DNA of 64,000 nt from Sipunculus nudus (lineage: Eukaryota; Annelida; Sipuncula; Golfingiida; Sipunculidae): contig CM049310.1 in the NCBI GenBank assembly GCA_026874595.1, forward strand, positions 50,779,058 to 50,843,057, written 5' to 3'. The position numbers and the translations under genes were made by a program. Of this stretch, positions 1 through 13,885 are shown one piece after another. How positions within the stretch are numbered: the stretch's first letter is position 1; every line of letters begins with the position of its first letter. The notes beneath the pieces are model-generated. The model saw nothing but the letters and a program-made list of their open reading frames with translations, had not been told where the DNA came from and did no database searches.

Positions 1-1885
1 ATTTGACCTGAATCCAGAATGGACGATATTATGGTTGTAATGTACCGAGTAAACTTGACCGGAAGTGAGGCAATTACACAGAATGTGATTGGGTGATATC
101 GAAATGCGGCAATTGGATGCACTGGTCCCCAGACTAATGAGGGGATACACTGGGATCTATAGCTAGGGGCATAAAGCTATTTGTTGTGTGGACACCAACA
201 GTCATATATATAATATGTATATATAATATGTAAAAGTGAGGTTTATACATGACAATAGAGGTCTAAATTTTATTATGATGCCGGCAACTGATACACAATG
301 TACAGAGTTATCGGGGTCGCCAACATGTACCAAAGAATCAAATATAATAATAAAAAGGACCAATAAAATTGACTTAAAAGTGATGGCCATCACAGATGTT
401 TTTCTGGGAGTTTTTTTATGAAATGAGCTGCCCTCTCGAAAGTTATTTATATAGAGGGATCCTTGATGAAACCGATGACATTTTATCTTCGTCCTCAGAA
501 TCAATTAAAGCTGAGGCCACATTTTCCTAACCCGCATCTGTTCAGTGCGTTTGAAGAAAACCACTGGTATTAATGATGGTGGTCTGACTGTCAATAGTAT
601 ACGGGGATAAGAAGGCGCGCGTGAACTTATTGGGACACAAAACCAATGGTCCATTTTTGCACCGCTCAACGTGTTTTGCTTAAATCGATTATTCTCAGAT
701 ATCGGGTTCTATTTGGCTCTGCTGTTCCGTTTTTCCCATTGGCCAAAGACCTCCACAGCTTCACCATATCAAGTTTTATAGAGAATCAATTATCTTGGAA
801 ATACCACGAGTAGAAACGCCTGCAGGGGTACACATATGTGAATTTGCCAGGTTTTTTTCCTTTCTGACAAGACCATATTGAATGATTGTTACACGTCATA
901 ATGAATGCTTTACACCCCTACTTCAGAAAATAAGGTCATTTTATGGCTATCAATATTTCAGCTCTCTCACCATATAAATAAATATTTGATCATGAATGAC
1001 TTTATTTGTTTATATTAATGACAAATGATACCGGACAAAAGACATATGCAAAATATATACTACGGGACATAGCTATCTATAACACGCAAACAAAGAACAT
1101 AAAAATACATGAATGGGTGCCTTTAAAGAGATCGTTATCTCGTTACCCCCCTATGGTCTAGCTTTGTATGAAACATCTGGCTCAAAAGGAAGTGGTAAAC
1201 CCACCCCAGCATTTTTTTTACACCGACTAATTGGGAAGAAAATGAAGCAAAACGTATTACTGTATTGCATATTATAAACTATATTATATTTACGGTACTG
1301 AAGTTGGGTTTCGCTACTTTCTGCAAAATAACCGAGCTGAGTGGATGGGAAAACGACAGCAAATTTAATTTAAGCAAACTATTTTTTTTTTAGTGTGGAC
1401 GAATAGAAAATCGATTTCCTCGTATGTTAAAACATCCTACAGAAATAAAATGCTGGGACAGTTGTTTCCAAATGGCGGACATTTTACGTGTCGCATATTG
1501 AAAAAATCACTGACCTGTATAAAAGAAAGCCGTAAACAACCCAAAGCAAAGAATATTGCCACTAAACATCCACGAGAGAGTACCAGCGGCAGGCGAGGAC
1601 GAAGTATGGGTAACCGAGAACGAGGTGAACTGGTAAGACGAGCACTCTCCAAACCCACGCGTTAATTACGCCGGTAGCACCGCGGTTCAATTTAGGTAAT
1701 CTAAATGCGTGACTCGATGGTAGCCTTGTGGGGGCTAGATCAATTCTCTGTTTGCTTGCCGAATGATTTCAGGAGACATATAGGAGTTTGTAATATACAC
1801 TTTGCTGTATGCTTTATAATCAAGCTACGTGTAAGTGGCTGTTACAAGCAAGGCTTACGGCTCGACTGGGGACACAGTTTATTAA
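1..1885. other. no gene recognised; unique AT-rich DNA
   Basis: I see no convincing gene here. Short open frames occur on both strands at 202-504 and 1393-1665, but they overlap each other antisense and resemble no family I know. The frame at 236 starts with GTG, which is not a normal start in an animal gene. The only pattern worth marking is the ETS-type motif at 58-67, listed separately. Confidence 0.6.
58..67 (+). promoter_or_regulatory. perfect ETS-family motif (ACCGGAAGTG)
   Basis: The ten bases ACCGGAAGTG match the high-affinity ETS/GABP consensus exactly. Such sites are common in promoters of widely expressed animal genes. No companion GC box, NRF1 or YY1 site lies nearby, so on its own this could be chance. 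Its position at the window edge means upstream context cannot be judged. Confidence 0.25.
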
Positions 1886-1918
1886 GGGGGGGTTGGGGGC
1901 GGGGGGGGGGGGGGGGGG
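1886..1918 (+). repeat. G-tract with potential G-quadruplex
   Basis: Runs of 7, 5 and 18 G are separated only by TT and C, so the strand can supply the four G-runs needed for a quadruplex. The 18-G homopolymer is also a likely assembly or sequencing weak point. Confidence 0.9.
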
Positions 1919-3903
1919 CGGCTGTATTATGTGAAACATGAGTGCTGGTAGAGAAAGAATTTATCCAGGAAAATGATCTGAATATATCTTAAATAATCCC
2001 AGACCTACCTGAAAGTGCTGAGTATAGTACAGATCACAATGGGATAAATATTACTTCATAAACTTTATTCTGTTATTCAGAGTGACATACCTGTACGTGA
2101 CTTTCTGCGTAAAAATTCATATTAAAATGTTAGCAAATGACTTCGGACAGCTTCAGTATTGTCCATACATACGTTTCATCTGATTGTGCGTGTTAAATGT
2201 GTGTTGTTATATAAGCGTTAGTGTTATAATGATTGTTCTTTGACGCTGATTACAGTATTGTTATATGGGTACAGACTGGCCTTGAAAGCTTGCAGGTGCA
2301 GTCGGTTTAAGGGTTGCCTTGGAGACCCTCTACCATAGCAGCAGGCATTTACGTCACTGGGTTGTTAGGGAATCTCGTGTTCGGTGGTCCAGCATTTAGA
2401 ATTCATGAAATTAACCTTTACGAAAATGTGTAAAAATAACTTATGAATCATAATACAGTTAAAACGTTAAATCTCCGAGGGGGTTACTTTGTTTATGTTT
2501 TAATGTTTTCATTAGGCTGTATACTATACATAAAACGCAGGCAGCAATTTTCACTACAGTAAAAGCTTTGAGTCACTCTTCTCACACCTGCCTTATATAA
2601 CTGTAGCCCAGATGAACTGACAATCGTCATGATAAAAACAGCTGCTTCAAATGTAAAAAGCAGGTCTGCACCTGGAAGACTTAAGATAAATTTACTCAAT
2701 AACAAATGTCACTGTGGTGCCAAGTTCTTTGAAATTTCTTCGCAAGGCACATTAAGTTTAACCAACTCCAGAGGCACCATGAAAGTAAACGGATGCAAAT
2801 GACCTAGTGTTTAATGCATGTACAGACTACCTAGCTGTACCCGCTGCTGAGGAATTCATGCAGTGACCGTAGTGTTAGCGCCCTACTTCTTAACCACCGC
2901 ATGGCATGATAGTTTAGAACGGGCATTTTATAACGAAGGGGATAGTGGAGACGATTATAATAAAAGTTTATGCATTAACCTAACTGGTAAAACCGCTGTT
3001 ATCGTTATATGGGGAAATTGGTGTTAATCTAACAGTGTTTTGGAAAGCCTCTCCTTACTGGCAGAATTATAATTTTGATCAATTTACCATGTCAATATTG
3101 TACCTTAAAGGAAATCGAACTTGCGGCTTCCAAGATATAAGATATACATTTCCCCTTGATAGGGTTAGTTAATTTAATATAATAAGGAAAGAAATTTTTT
3201 TTGGTAATTTGACAGTACTATTACCCCCTACTAATTTTTTCTGTCTTATATCCTCGCATTCAATTGATGAGTCGACTTTGGGGTGACATCTGTCAACTAT
3301 ATAAAACCGAAATTACGAAAGCCTTATCTAGACATCTCATGAAGACACGACTTCACTCGTACGTGAACTCAGGAAGGTGTTCTGATTATCTCTTGCATAT
3401 ATCAACATAAATATCGCGTAATCGAGGGGAAAATAACAGAAAATATATTTTACAAGAATTAAATAACTGCAATTCATTACAGACGAGGATGTAACAGAAC
3501 GTGCTCTCCACATTGTATGGTTTCATCCCTCATTAAATTTAATTATAAATATAACTTATCGAGACTAAATATTTTAGACCAGTCCGAGAAGTGCCGTTCT
3601 GTCAGAAATTCTGAGGCCGTGCTAATGATCACATTAACAGATGTATGCTGAACATACCCTGCTTTAAATAACAGCCCTCGCTCTTGCCCCACGAGGTGTG
3701 CATTACAATGATGTTATACTCCGCCATATATTATTATATGTATCGAAAAGGGCTTTGTGGTCATACTGGACCAGTTTTCATAACATAAAATTGCTATTAA
3801 TACAGTATAACATCAGAACAAGGAAGACAGAAAGAAAGCCCCTTGGTATAATTAAAATATAATAATAAAAATTAAGTGTCAGCAAACAACTCATATGAAT
3901 AAA

Positions 3904-3972
3904 TGTATCTGTTATTGAACCGATAAGTTCTTCAAATTAATGTATTTGTAATTGAACTGATAAGTTCTTCAA
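3904..3972 (+). repeat. two-copy tandem repeat, 37-bp period
   Basis: Two 32-bp copies at 3904-3935 and 3941-3972 differ at only a few positions. Both end in GATAAGTTCTTCAA. They are separated by a short ATTAA-type spacer and look like a local slippage duplication. Confidence 0.85.
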
Positions 3973-6900
3973 CGTAACACGTACAATAACCCATAATTGA
4001 AGTTAAATTTTATATATAAGCATGATAAAAATATAGATTAATCAAATGTTTGTTTTCTTTTCCCTAGTAATATTGCCAGCCTTAGTGACAGACATGATCG
4101 ATGACCGATTCTGATGCAAATGTTATTCTTAGCTGTCCTTCGTGGAAATTGGTAACAGAAGAACAAAAAATGGCCGTTGTTGACAATTACTCTTTATGTG
4201 ACTGTATATTTTGCACATGGAGATTAGATGCAATTAACAGGGCGCAGCCGTCGTGCTTCACATACAAAAGGATTTTTTAATAACCAAAGGATGGCTACGG
4301 TTATCATGTATTTGATCTTTAACTGTTACTGTAGATTCATCCGGATTTACTACTTTAAGGTATAAAGCAACTGAAATGGATATCGGCCAAAAAAGAACAG
4401 TGTTTGACATTTGGGATTCATTTACTGAACGAGGATGCATTAGTTTTACTCCTGGGAAGCATCCTTTGGAAGACGTTTTGTCATAACTACAGCAAGTAGA
4501 ATATCGACATATTCTCAGTTACCGCAGCACCGCGGGATTGTTTTTGAATTGGCATCCATATATGGCACAATTATAATTTGACCTACAATCTATCTTGCGA
4601 TAGAGTTCATTCACGGCCCTAAATCATCCATCAGTGTAATACCATCCAACATGTCACGAATTGACACTCAGACCTTCAAATTCTTCATCATATCTACTAA
4701 CTGCAATAGCATTTTCTCGCCCAGTCGAAGAAACGAGTCAGTGATACAGCCTAGAAAAACAGTATATCATTCTACTACTAAGTTCCATGGAATTCTCTGT
4801 CGGTGTCCTTGGTTAAAAAGGGGGGTGGTGAAACGAAAAGAAAAATTGCGGATCTGTAATAATTATAAATACCAAAACACAAACAGACAGATCAAAAGCT
4901 GGATGTCATTCTTTTTGCAAACAGTTTTTTTTACGAACAGTATGTGAACTAAGGCTGAAATGTCGAATCGAAGCCAATGGAAGGTTTGAACAACCTGCCT
5001 CAATAAGAATAAAACCGAATCTGAATATCTCGCCATGGCCGGATTACATAGAGATATCAATTCTGCATCCGCATCCAGAATTAAATCCCCTGCAAATTTT
5101 CAACTCTACCTGGCATCAGGACCCATCTTTCCATTAAAAATCATTAAAAAAATTCGATTCATCATTTCTTTTCAGATATCTCACGCAAAGAGAACAAGGA
5201 CAAGTAGACGGACACGCCAACTAACAGACTAACACGAAACAAAATAGGACACGCATGTGCAGACTCAGTATACATACCCGTTTCATTTTTGCAGGTGATA
5301 ACATGTAATTTTGGGTCCGTTTCTGAGTGAGCACACTCATAGACGGGGCTGCATTTTAAGAAACCTTTGTAGTTTTGCTTTAGGGAACAAAGAAGCGACT
5401 TGGCTGAACACCAATGGAAATTTTTAATATAACATGAACGCCTGAACGAGCAGCCAAGGGACGAGCCATTTCAAGTCCTTTGTGGAGGTCTCTAAGTCGC
5501 AAATGGGTATGTCACACTGGCAATGATGCTTAACATTTTGAATGGCCGGCTCTTCGCACTTTGGAAAAGGAAATCGTCCGTTCACCAAAGCACGTGATTT
5601 TTCCACTGATCTCTATAATAATGATGGGTTTTCTACACCGACGATTGGGCGAAGATGAACGTACGCTCCACACGAGTCCACCATTCGGTATCATGTCCCG
5701 TGTTTAAATAAAGTTTCATGAATGACAGGAACATTATAGAGACTTTAAATAACAATAAAACCAGAAGTATTGCGCAAAGATTGACAAAATATAAGAAGAG
5801 ACCTTTTAAACCTGTACATAAACTTTAAAGAAGCGAGGTCAGAGCTTGATCTGCAATTTCTATTTTATGTAAATGCAATAAAGCATGGTCTCCAAACAAA
5901 GGGACAAGGCCTATATTGTCTCGAAATACGATAATCCAGAAGACTAATTTAATTAAGAGTGTAAACTGTTGTTATTGTTATTGTAAACAGTACGATATAG
6001 ACGAAAAACAACATTAATACATACATGTCAAAACCATTTTTTCCTGGAATGCTCAGCTTAATCGCCCCGACTCTTTTTCGTACAAGGCCTGATATACCTA
6101 AGAATATAACCTGTTTACAACCCTTTCACATCATCCATTCTGTAATCTGTATTTTTATGGTATATGGGATCATATCCCAAGTGAGGAATTTTAGTTGTTT
6201 ACACTTCAGTATATATAAATATGCATAAAATATTGACAAACAAGCCACACAGCATACTGTGAGTTTAATAAGTGATTCTGTTATCAACTGTATTTTAGCA
6301 AACCAGGCATGGGGAGCCCTGGGCTGATGAGGTTTAGAATCTTATTTTCTCTTGGCCTTTTCTGTGGCCTCAGGCAGAAAGCTATTGGTTCATCCTTGTG
6401 CTGCCAGTCTCGAGGAGTTAGCGGTCATGTGACGGACACACGACGCTTCAAAATAAAGCCAGCGTTGTTAAAAATATTTTTTCATGAAAGGTTCAGATCC
6501 ATGTTCCATGGGGTTATTAGTGCACCGTCTACCTTCATTTCAAACTAGTTTTAATGAAGTGTCACTCATTCCCCACGTAATCCTTCAACGATTTGGCAGC
6601 TGTTGGGACATCATCTAATCCTGCAAACGCATGAATTAAGGTTATTAAATTACATCCCCAGCTACGTAATCAATCTGACGAATGGTTTCAGCACCGAACA
6701 TCACATTTGATGGATGAATATCTGATTTTGGAAATTGTGTTCGAACTCTTTCTTTGTATTCTTCCGCTCAGATTTGTTATCATTAGTCCCACGCGTTTGA
6801 TGAGATGCCATAACCAGTTCACAAACCTGGCTGATGGGAAGAGGGCAGACACAAAAAACAATCACATGATTTTAATCTTAACAGATTTAGCACTGGCGAA

Positions 6901-9364
6901 CAGAAATTCACTAAACATGCATCTAAAGAACAATTGATACCAGCTCAAATACACTAAATGGCTGAGGAAATATCATGTTGTACCACATTTAACAATATGA
7001 AGTGAGTATTTAAAATTGCAAATTCAGTTTGCCGAATGGTTGTCTTCTGTCAGTTTACTTATGCTTTCTATTACAGTTTGTTCAACAGTGCAGTTGCTAT
7101 TTATTTTGGGAACATTTTCATAAAATAACAGATCATTTCTAAAAGGTAAACTGTAATGTAAGGATGAGTCATAGGCCTATTTGAATATAATGAAACTAAA
7201 GCTATACCTTGCTAAATATTTGGTAACTAAAATCAGTTTCTTAGAAAACAGTAAATTTTACATCTTAACCCTACTGAAGAAGGCCAAGTTCACATTGTCA
7301 TATGCTCAAACATCTACATTTAAAATCTTTTGATTGGTTGTTTAGTATCACAAGTATCCTAAAAATGTTACTATCAAAGTGAAGCTGGAACCAATGAAGC
7401 CACATCACTTGTCAACAGATTCAGAAGAACCTGAAGGTTGTATAATATAAATGTTGGGTTTTGTTATGAAATTGTCTCATAAAAGTCATTCATTTCCTCA
7501 CCAGTTGTAGTGTCAAACAATTTAATAATATTTAAGTTTCAGAGATTAATTGCCTAATATCTATGGCACCTACGAGTCGAAAAAAGTGATAAGAAAAATC
7601 TGTTAGTAATATTCTTCCGCCAATTACAAAGCATTACACTTAAAAATATAATTAAAATTAAAACGTGCCGTTTATTAATTAGTGGTCTTTTCTCAACGTA
7701 AAATGTACGTTTTCGGAATAACTAGAATTGGCAAGCCTCAAGAACTTTGTTTTGCTGCCTGAGCTTTGGCACAATAATACACCTGTAAATGTTAAAATAG
7801 GGACAGTGGGCTATAATTAGTAGGTTGACCAAGCTTAATGGATAGAGAAGAAGTGGGTCATAACCCTGCTGAAGCATGAATAAATGTAAAAACTTACAGG
7901 AGATTTAAATGTTACGCCACCAGATGTTACATGTTAGTATACCGTGCAGGAGACGTGACTCATCCTTCTTGGTCTCTCTAAATAACACTCCCCTTTACCA
8001 GTAGGCAGACGTTTTGTCCTGTCCATCCTTGATGAGGCCACTAGGCGCAAGAATGGACCAAAGATGCTTCATCAAATTCTTTCTATTTCCCAGACGAATA
8101 TACAACTGGGAACTCAGAAGTGTTGTCATGTAAAAGGAACGAAGACCAATGTCATCTTTGAAACTGGTACGAATTTGTCATTGTGGATCCCCTCGCAATC
8201 TATTTAAAGCACAGCTTCTGTGACCCCGACATGGTCGCCTTAATTACCTTTGAAAAGACCTTCATCCATAAGTAAACGTAAATCCTTGCTGGTCTGTCTA
8301 CCTGGTTAATTGACAGAGACGAATGGCTCTGCTGAGACAATGCGTCCCAGGCCGACCTAGTGTTTAAGATTTAGTGGCACACACAGCGTGTGGGGGTTTG
8401 GTTTGTCTATATTTTTCAACACGCAGGCTCCGCACGGGGTTTATTGATTTGTTGCAATATCAAATGATCTTAGACAGATCATATATCGTGAAAGTATATT
8501 TGCCAAACAGAATGGATTTGTACATTTGCCAATAAAACCCATACCTATGAAATCATTTGAGCAAGGATGAATGATCCTAAAACAAGCAATAATTGGTCAT
8601 GATTTTCTTGATTAACCCCAGTTGCATGCTCTTATGTTTCATTTTATGTATAATTCCGTATATACTTGGCTGAGGACATTGCAATGTACAATATATGTGT
8701 GTATCAAACATAATGTACTAATTATTGCAGACAATGAACGATGAGGCATTTCGTCTGTCTAGTCTGTCTACTTGACTACATTATTCATGTGACAGCCATT
8801 GTTATTATTTAACGTTTCTTCATATAGCAAAAATCATAAAATAAAGACATAATTGCAGGATATTTTATATATTTGCAGATTTTTTTAGGATACGAAACCC
8901 GATTCCACAAATTTAAATCGCAGTGGTATTCGTTTTGGTTCGTTTGTACTTACGGAACTATAATTTAATAAAAAAAAATCATAATTGTAGGTAACTAACT
9001 GTACTCGACCACCCCATCAGCCTTGTTTTGGTTTTCGTTCAATATGAATTACATCAGTTTGACAGTAAATGGAAAATTGTCTGGAAATTGTATCATTCTC
9101 ATTATATACCAGTTTATAGAGGTTTGCTTTCGTCACACAGTGTCGCATCTCCTTTAGTTACCATTGATTTTTAAAAAAAGACTGGTACCTTCGAACATGT
9201 CTACCAGTTAAACAAAAATGGAATACGCATCTTTGGGAAGGAAATTTAACCTCATGCACGTCTGCTTTATATGTGGACCAGCGCGTTAACATTTGAAAAT
9301 AAGCTCTGAAATGTGTAACCATCATACGATGTAGTTATGACCCTGAAGATGGAGATGATGACTG

Positions 9365-9399
9365 TTATTATTATTATTATTATTATTATTTTATTATTA
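9365..9399 (+). repeat. (TTA)n microsatellite
   Basis: About eleven TTA units form one tract, interrupted once near the 3' end by an extra T. Confidence 0.9.
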
Positions 9400-10286
9400 G
9401 TTCAGACAGGCGGCTGAGTAGGGTAATTATAATACACGGTGTTGCACAAAATATCGAACTATAAATATGGTTAATACATTATGAATACCCAATTGCTCTT
9501 CCTCATCACAACGGTTTACTTGCTTTCGCCAATGTTTGGCTCTACAATTCACGTACGAGCACCGTCGATACGATCTTACAGGAAAAGTGCTTTTACTTTC
9601 GTGTCAGTTACCTATATAATCATTAGCTTTATTAATTTCCTACTTGTGAACCTATCCTTTTTTTGTGTGCTTTACACTCTTTCTGAAATCCTTGGCTTAT
9701 TTACATACTTGCCCGTGTTTATACTTCAGAATTGGCTTCTAATCCCATACAACTTGAAAACTCCAGAAACGTAAAAATATTGTCGTGTCTCGAAGGGAAA
9801 CAATGGCACTTCCGTGGATGTTCCACGGGAATCGTTAGTCTATTTAAATATTCAAATGTGATTTAAATTGAAAAGATTATACAGGATCATTATTTATAGA
9901 ATGCATTTGTTACCCTTTGCTTCCAGTTGCAAGAAAACTTGGACCTGTTAACCGACGTATCAAGAAATAGCACAGATCAAACACGTAACTACTTCATTAT
10001 CCTGATAATAAGCTTCGTTTGAAAGCACCAGCGGAATGAAAAAAATGTGTGAGAGTGGAATTATATCAGTTTTGAGTTTGGATGTGTACCTTGTTAGTCC
10101 CTGGCATGTTTTCTCCAGACCTGTTACAAACCACTTAAGTTTTTAAACGTTATTTCAAAGTAAATGAATTGGTATGGGTTACGTTGATGAAACACGGACA
10201 GTAGTACCATAAGTATTACACCAGTTACTATTGTTTCAAGACCTTTCCTAACTCGTGACTAAATACAAAATTGTTAGTGTGACACG

Positions 10287-10288
10287 TG

Positions 10289-10321
<33 letters not shown>

Positions 10322-10322
10322 A
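10287..10322 (+). repeat. compound (TA)n(TG)n microsatellite
   Basis: A short run of TA is followed directly by about ten TG units. The neighbouring minus-strand open frame at 10228-10533 reads through it and gains a His-Thr repeat and Ile-Tyr codons, which marks that frame as spurious. Confidence 0.9.
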
Positions 10323-10834
10323 CACAATCTGTAATATATGTAAACAAGTATGATGTTAATATATGTAATTTCACAAGACTAGATAAAATATAAATCATAG
10401 CTGCAAGATCTTCCGAAAATACATGACTAGAATAACTAAAAACTCTTCTATTTAACTCTTTTATACGAGCGAGTTTAAGATAAACAAATTCGAACTTATT
10501 GATGGATGTTTTGTTTTGGATTTTGTTGAACACACGGTTATTGGAATCCTTGTACAGATTTAGAATTTCGATGAAGCCAAATTCATATATTCATGTTTAT
10601 TTAACAATTGAAAACGGTGTTTTGGATCATGTCAATACATAAGGAGATCAACATTGAGACAACTACTGACACCACTTGCTGCCATCTGCACCGTGAACGA
10701 ATATCTTACCTACTACGTGCCACCTGCATGACTACGTGAGCTACCTTGCCCCATTGTCACACAGATCTACCCGGTAACCAAGCCTTCCACGAGAGATCGT
10801 ATCGTTACCCCTAACGACAGATCTCCAGAAGACC

Positions 10835-11002
10835 TGACGTGACTGTTCTCAGTTTGCCACTTCCGTTATTGTGCTGAATGCCATGGATCAACTCCTAACT
10901 TCCGGTACAGCCGAGACCTTCGGAGGCGGGGCAATGTTTACAAGGTGTCATATAGCCAGGTTGTACTGTTGCTCTCTATAATGCACCACCAGAAATGGCG
11001 GC
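10835..11002 (+). promoter_or_regulatory. candidate TATA-less promoter (CRE, ETS x2, GC box, YY1 core)
   Basis: Within 170 bp the sequence shows TGACGTGA at 10835-10842 (CRE/ATF-like), CACTTCCGTT at 10858-10867 and ACTTCCGGT at 10898-10906 (both ETS sites in reverse; the second is the perfect complement of ACCGGAAGT), GAGGCGGGGC at 10923-10932 (Sp1 GC box), and ATGGCGGC at 10995-11002 (YY1 core). In animals these elements are typical of housekeeping promoters, and YY1 sites often overlap the first ATG. Two ATGs fit a rightward transcript. One at 10883 has a good Kozak context and opens 32 codons with a possible donor AAG|GTGTCA at 10944. One at 10995 opens 11 codons. The local sequence is also richer in GC than its flanks. 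No downstream exon was identified, so the gene itself is unproven. Confidence 0.4.
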
Positions 11003-13003
11003 AACAGCCAACTGTGAAGATTGGTTATAAACTGTGGGGGATATTATGATACGACTCATGGCTGATACAAATGTACTTGTATACCTTTGTATCGAGCGGT
11101 TATCTCAAAGGTGGCCATATCTGTGTAGTAGGTAATGGTCTGAGACATTCCTCTACTATTGTGATCTATTGACAATGAATTGCTTCATCAATACTCCTGC
11201 TTGCACAATTTTATCTGACAGCGCCTTGCATTTGACGTATATTTGGTCTGCAACCTTTAAAACAGTGACTGAGAAGACAAGTTGAGAATATAATGCGACG
11301 GAGGGGCGTGAAGTCGGTTTGTCTATAATATTAAATAATATTAAAAAAATCTTTGAAAACTATAATTATCTAATTATAATAATAAAACAAATGAAATCAT
11401 AGGGAGGAGTCTCTCGTTCATGTTATTCATACATTTTTATTCCACGTGACTTGAAAGTTGGGAGTGTTTCTAATCTTATCTTATTAACCTTTCATCAAAA
11501 CCTTATGGCCTTTACGATAGCTTTTGATGGGCTCATTATAATGAACCAACGAAGACTCCGTAGCGCATAATGATATAAAATTAAATCAATTAAATCCATG
11601 ATTCTCGTTTCGTATATTATAAACCGGAAGAGTGGCGCTTATATCTAAAATACAAAAATGAATAAAAAGACCAAAAACAGCTGCAAGGTTTCTTCTTTTT
11701 TATATCTCAATCCTAACGCCGGCGGCTGGGACTCAACGGACCCTGTTTTGCTTGCATTGTCCACGGCAGGAAGTGCTCGACCCGCTTTTTCAAATCACTT
11801 GTGTCAACAAACCTATCAGGTTGAAACAGACAGGCTCTTGGCAGATGAGTCAATTTTGCTATTGCCGGCTGGTGCATTTTCAAACCTGCTCTTATCTAAT
11901 TATATGGGATGAGTGGCGTTACTTTGAAATCGCAACCGGGGCAGAAATATTTAAACACTGTGCACGAAACCTGTTTCGGGTACTCCTGTACTCCATATAC
12001 TGCTGTATGGTTATGTTTCAAAACACATTAATAATCGATTAGCAAGGTATTTACAGTAAAAGTTAAATTTAGAATAATAGTTTATTGGTTCCAATGAATT
12101 AAATAATAACAGTTAACAGATCATGCAACAAATGAAGTGTCGATTTGAACGGAACTGCAAAAAAAAGAGATTGCATGAGAAATCCGTTAGTTCGACTAAA
12201 AACGAAGTTTCTATAATGCTGTTTACGAAAAATACATTAACTGGTAAGTCACCCTTCTGCCACAGGCCGATTTAATTCAAAACAAACCTCTCCCAGCTGG
12301 GATTTGAAGAGGATTACCTGGACGACCTGTCTGAACTGTATAACTTTAAAATTTAAAGTTACAAGATAGAACTTCTTCTGTAAATTTTTTACCAATAAAC
12401 ACCCACATTTATGTAATTTACCTTGAAACAATTTTATCTGACGCATTTGAACGGACTACATTACCCCCTTCACTACATTTATACCTCCGACGCTGGTATA
12501 TTTAGAACCCCGAGTGCATTGAGGGCATAGAATTTCTATCCTAAACCAGAGTCGTACTCTTTTGAATTTGATTCTGCGCAGTGTGACACCAAGTGTCGCG
12601 CGGTATAGCATTCCGCCAGTATGCTGTCTCAGATGTCTGTTATATTCAAGATCAATTATTGATAGCAATTAGACAAAATGGACTCGTCCTCTTAAATTTT
12701 GTGTTTAAGTATAAGTGTGCGTCGAAAACCTTCTTTGAGCACACATAATAAACCTTAAACCATGCTGTCACTCTATCCGTACTTCATTTCGATTTGTTTG
12801 AAATCCCGCGGACAAACTCTCCGCCTCGGTAAGATTTCAGGGGTCGTCCGGGGTGCTTCCGGTGCGTGTTTGTGAGTCATCATCCTACATAATATTAAAT
12901 GATCGCCTTATATCCTCAACGTCAATCATCCCAAGAGTGTATCAATAATCCACTTATGATAGCATAATAATAAATTTCCAGTGATCCATATATATTTTTC
13001 ACA
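11003..13003. other. unassigned DNA downstream of candidate promoter
   Basis: Overlapping plus-strand frames at 11658-11912 and 11752-12042 lie here. The first begins with ATG and encodes about 84 residues without a recognisable domain; the second has no ATG start. Minus-strand frames at 12249-12446 and 12456-12668 are equally anonymous. If the promoter upstream is real, this is the most likely place for its first intron. Confidence 0.4.
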
Positions 13004-13026
13004 AACACACACACACATATATATGA

Positions 13027-13059
<33 letters not shown>

Positions 13060-13075
13060 TATATATATATATATG

Positions 13076-13110
<35 letters not shown>

Positions 13111-13111
13111 A
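13004..13111. repeat. interrupted (AC)n/(AT)n microsatellite
   Basis: An AC tract is followed by three AT tracts broken by GAATAT and ACACAC interruptions. Minus-strand open frames between 12922 and 13190 run through it in three frames and are made mostly of Ile, Tyr, Val and Cys codons, so they are artefacts. Confidence 0.95.
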
Positions 13112-13307
13112 CCATGGCATGAACGTGAATGACTGAAATTAGAAACAAAATTGCGTGAGTAGTATTAAATTGAAAATTTATACTTAACAATGCACCGAGT
13201 TAAAATAATCAGGCGACTTCCCAAAAAGGAATGTATAATACGATCGTCCTTGAAAGCTTTTACTCTCTGGGAAATAGGAAAAGGATCCAGGATATAGGGG
13301 AAAAAAT

Positions 13308-13456
13308 GGGGGGGGGGGGTCGTCCAACCCAGGAGGACTCATGAAACACCTAAAAAAAGTCCTCGGGTCCAGAAAGGGGGGGAGGGTCCAGGGCGAATCA
13401 TTTGGTCTTACATCCTAAAAAAAGCTGCTTCGGAGGGGAAAAAAAGGGGGAGGGTT
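13308..13456 (+). repeat. G-rich degenerate tandem segment
   Basis: A run of 12 G at 13308-13319 is followed by two related blocks, each with CCTAAAAAAAG and then a polypurine stretch ending in GGGGGAGGG-type sequence (near 13350-13387 and 13415-13455). The pattern suggests an imperfect duplication of about 65-70 bp rich in G on the plus strand. Confidence 0.6.
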
Positions 13457-13885
13457 TGCTGGATTCGCTTCTGTATTACATATTTGTTTATATTAATAAT
13501 CAGATGTTATAAAATGCCACCTTTGTTGTACCCCGTATTATCATATGGTCTTTGTTTGTCAAGGAATCAATAGACCAGTGATGAAAGAAAAATGCCACAG
13601 GCAATGCATGTCTGAAATGTGCTCATGCTGAAGATGCCTTATGGACGAAGGTCGTCTCGGGGTCCAGTCAGAAGTCACAGCTAGGTCCTAGGTAATCCAC
13701 ATCATTACAGGCAATAAACAGTCAGGTTTACTTAAATATTGTACCAAGACTGCTATAGCCGGTAGAATTGACATTGAGGAACTGCATTCGTCCATGGTGA
13801 ACTTTATTGTTAATGGAAGTCCGCGATTTTTGTTAGTTAATGCAATGAATGGCGGTAAGCTTGAACTTCAGTACGTCCACGAATA

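Larger units (their letters stand above)
1919..10286. other. long stretch without recognisable gene
   Basis: Over about 8.4 kb I find only short unrelated open frames, a 37-bp tandem duplication at 3904-3972 and an ATT microsatellite at 9365-9399. No splice-supported exon, RNA gene or transposon terminus could be supported. Base composition is AT-rich throughout. This is most likely intergenic or intronic. Confidence 0.6.
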
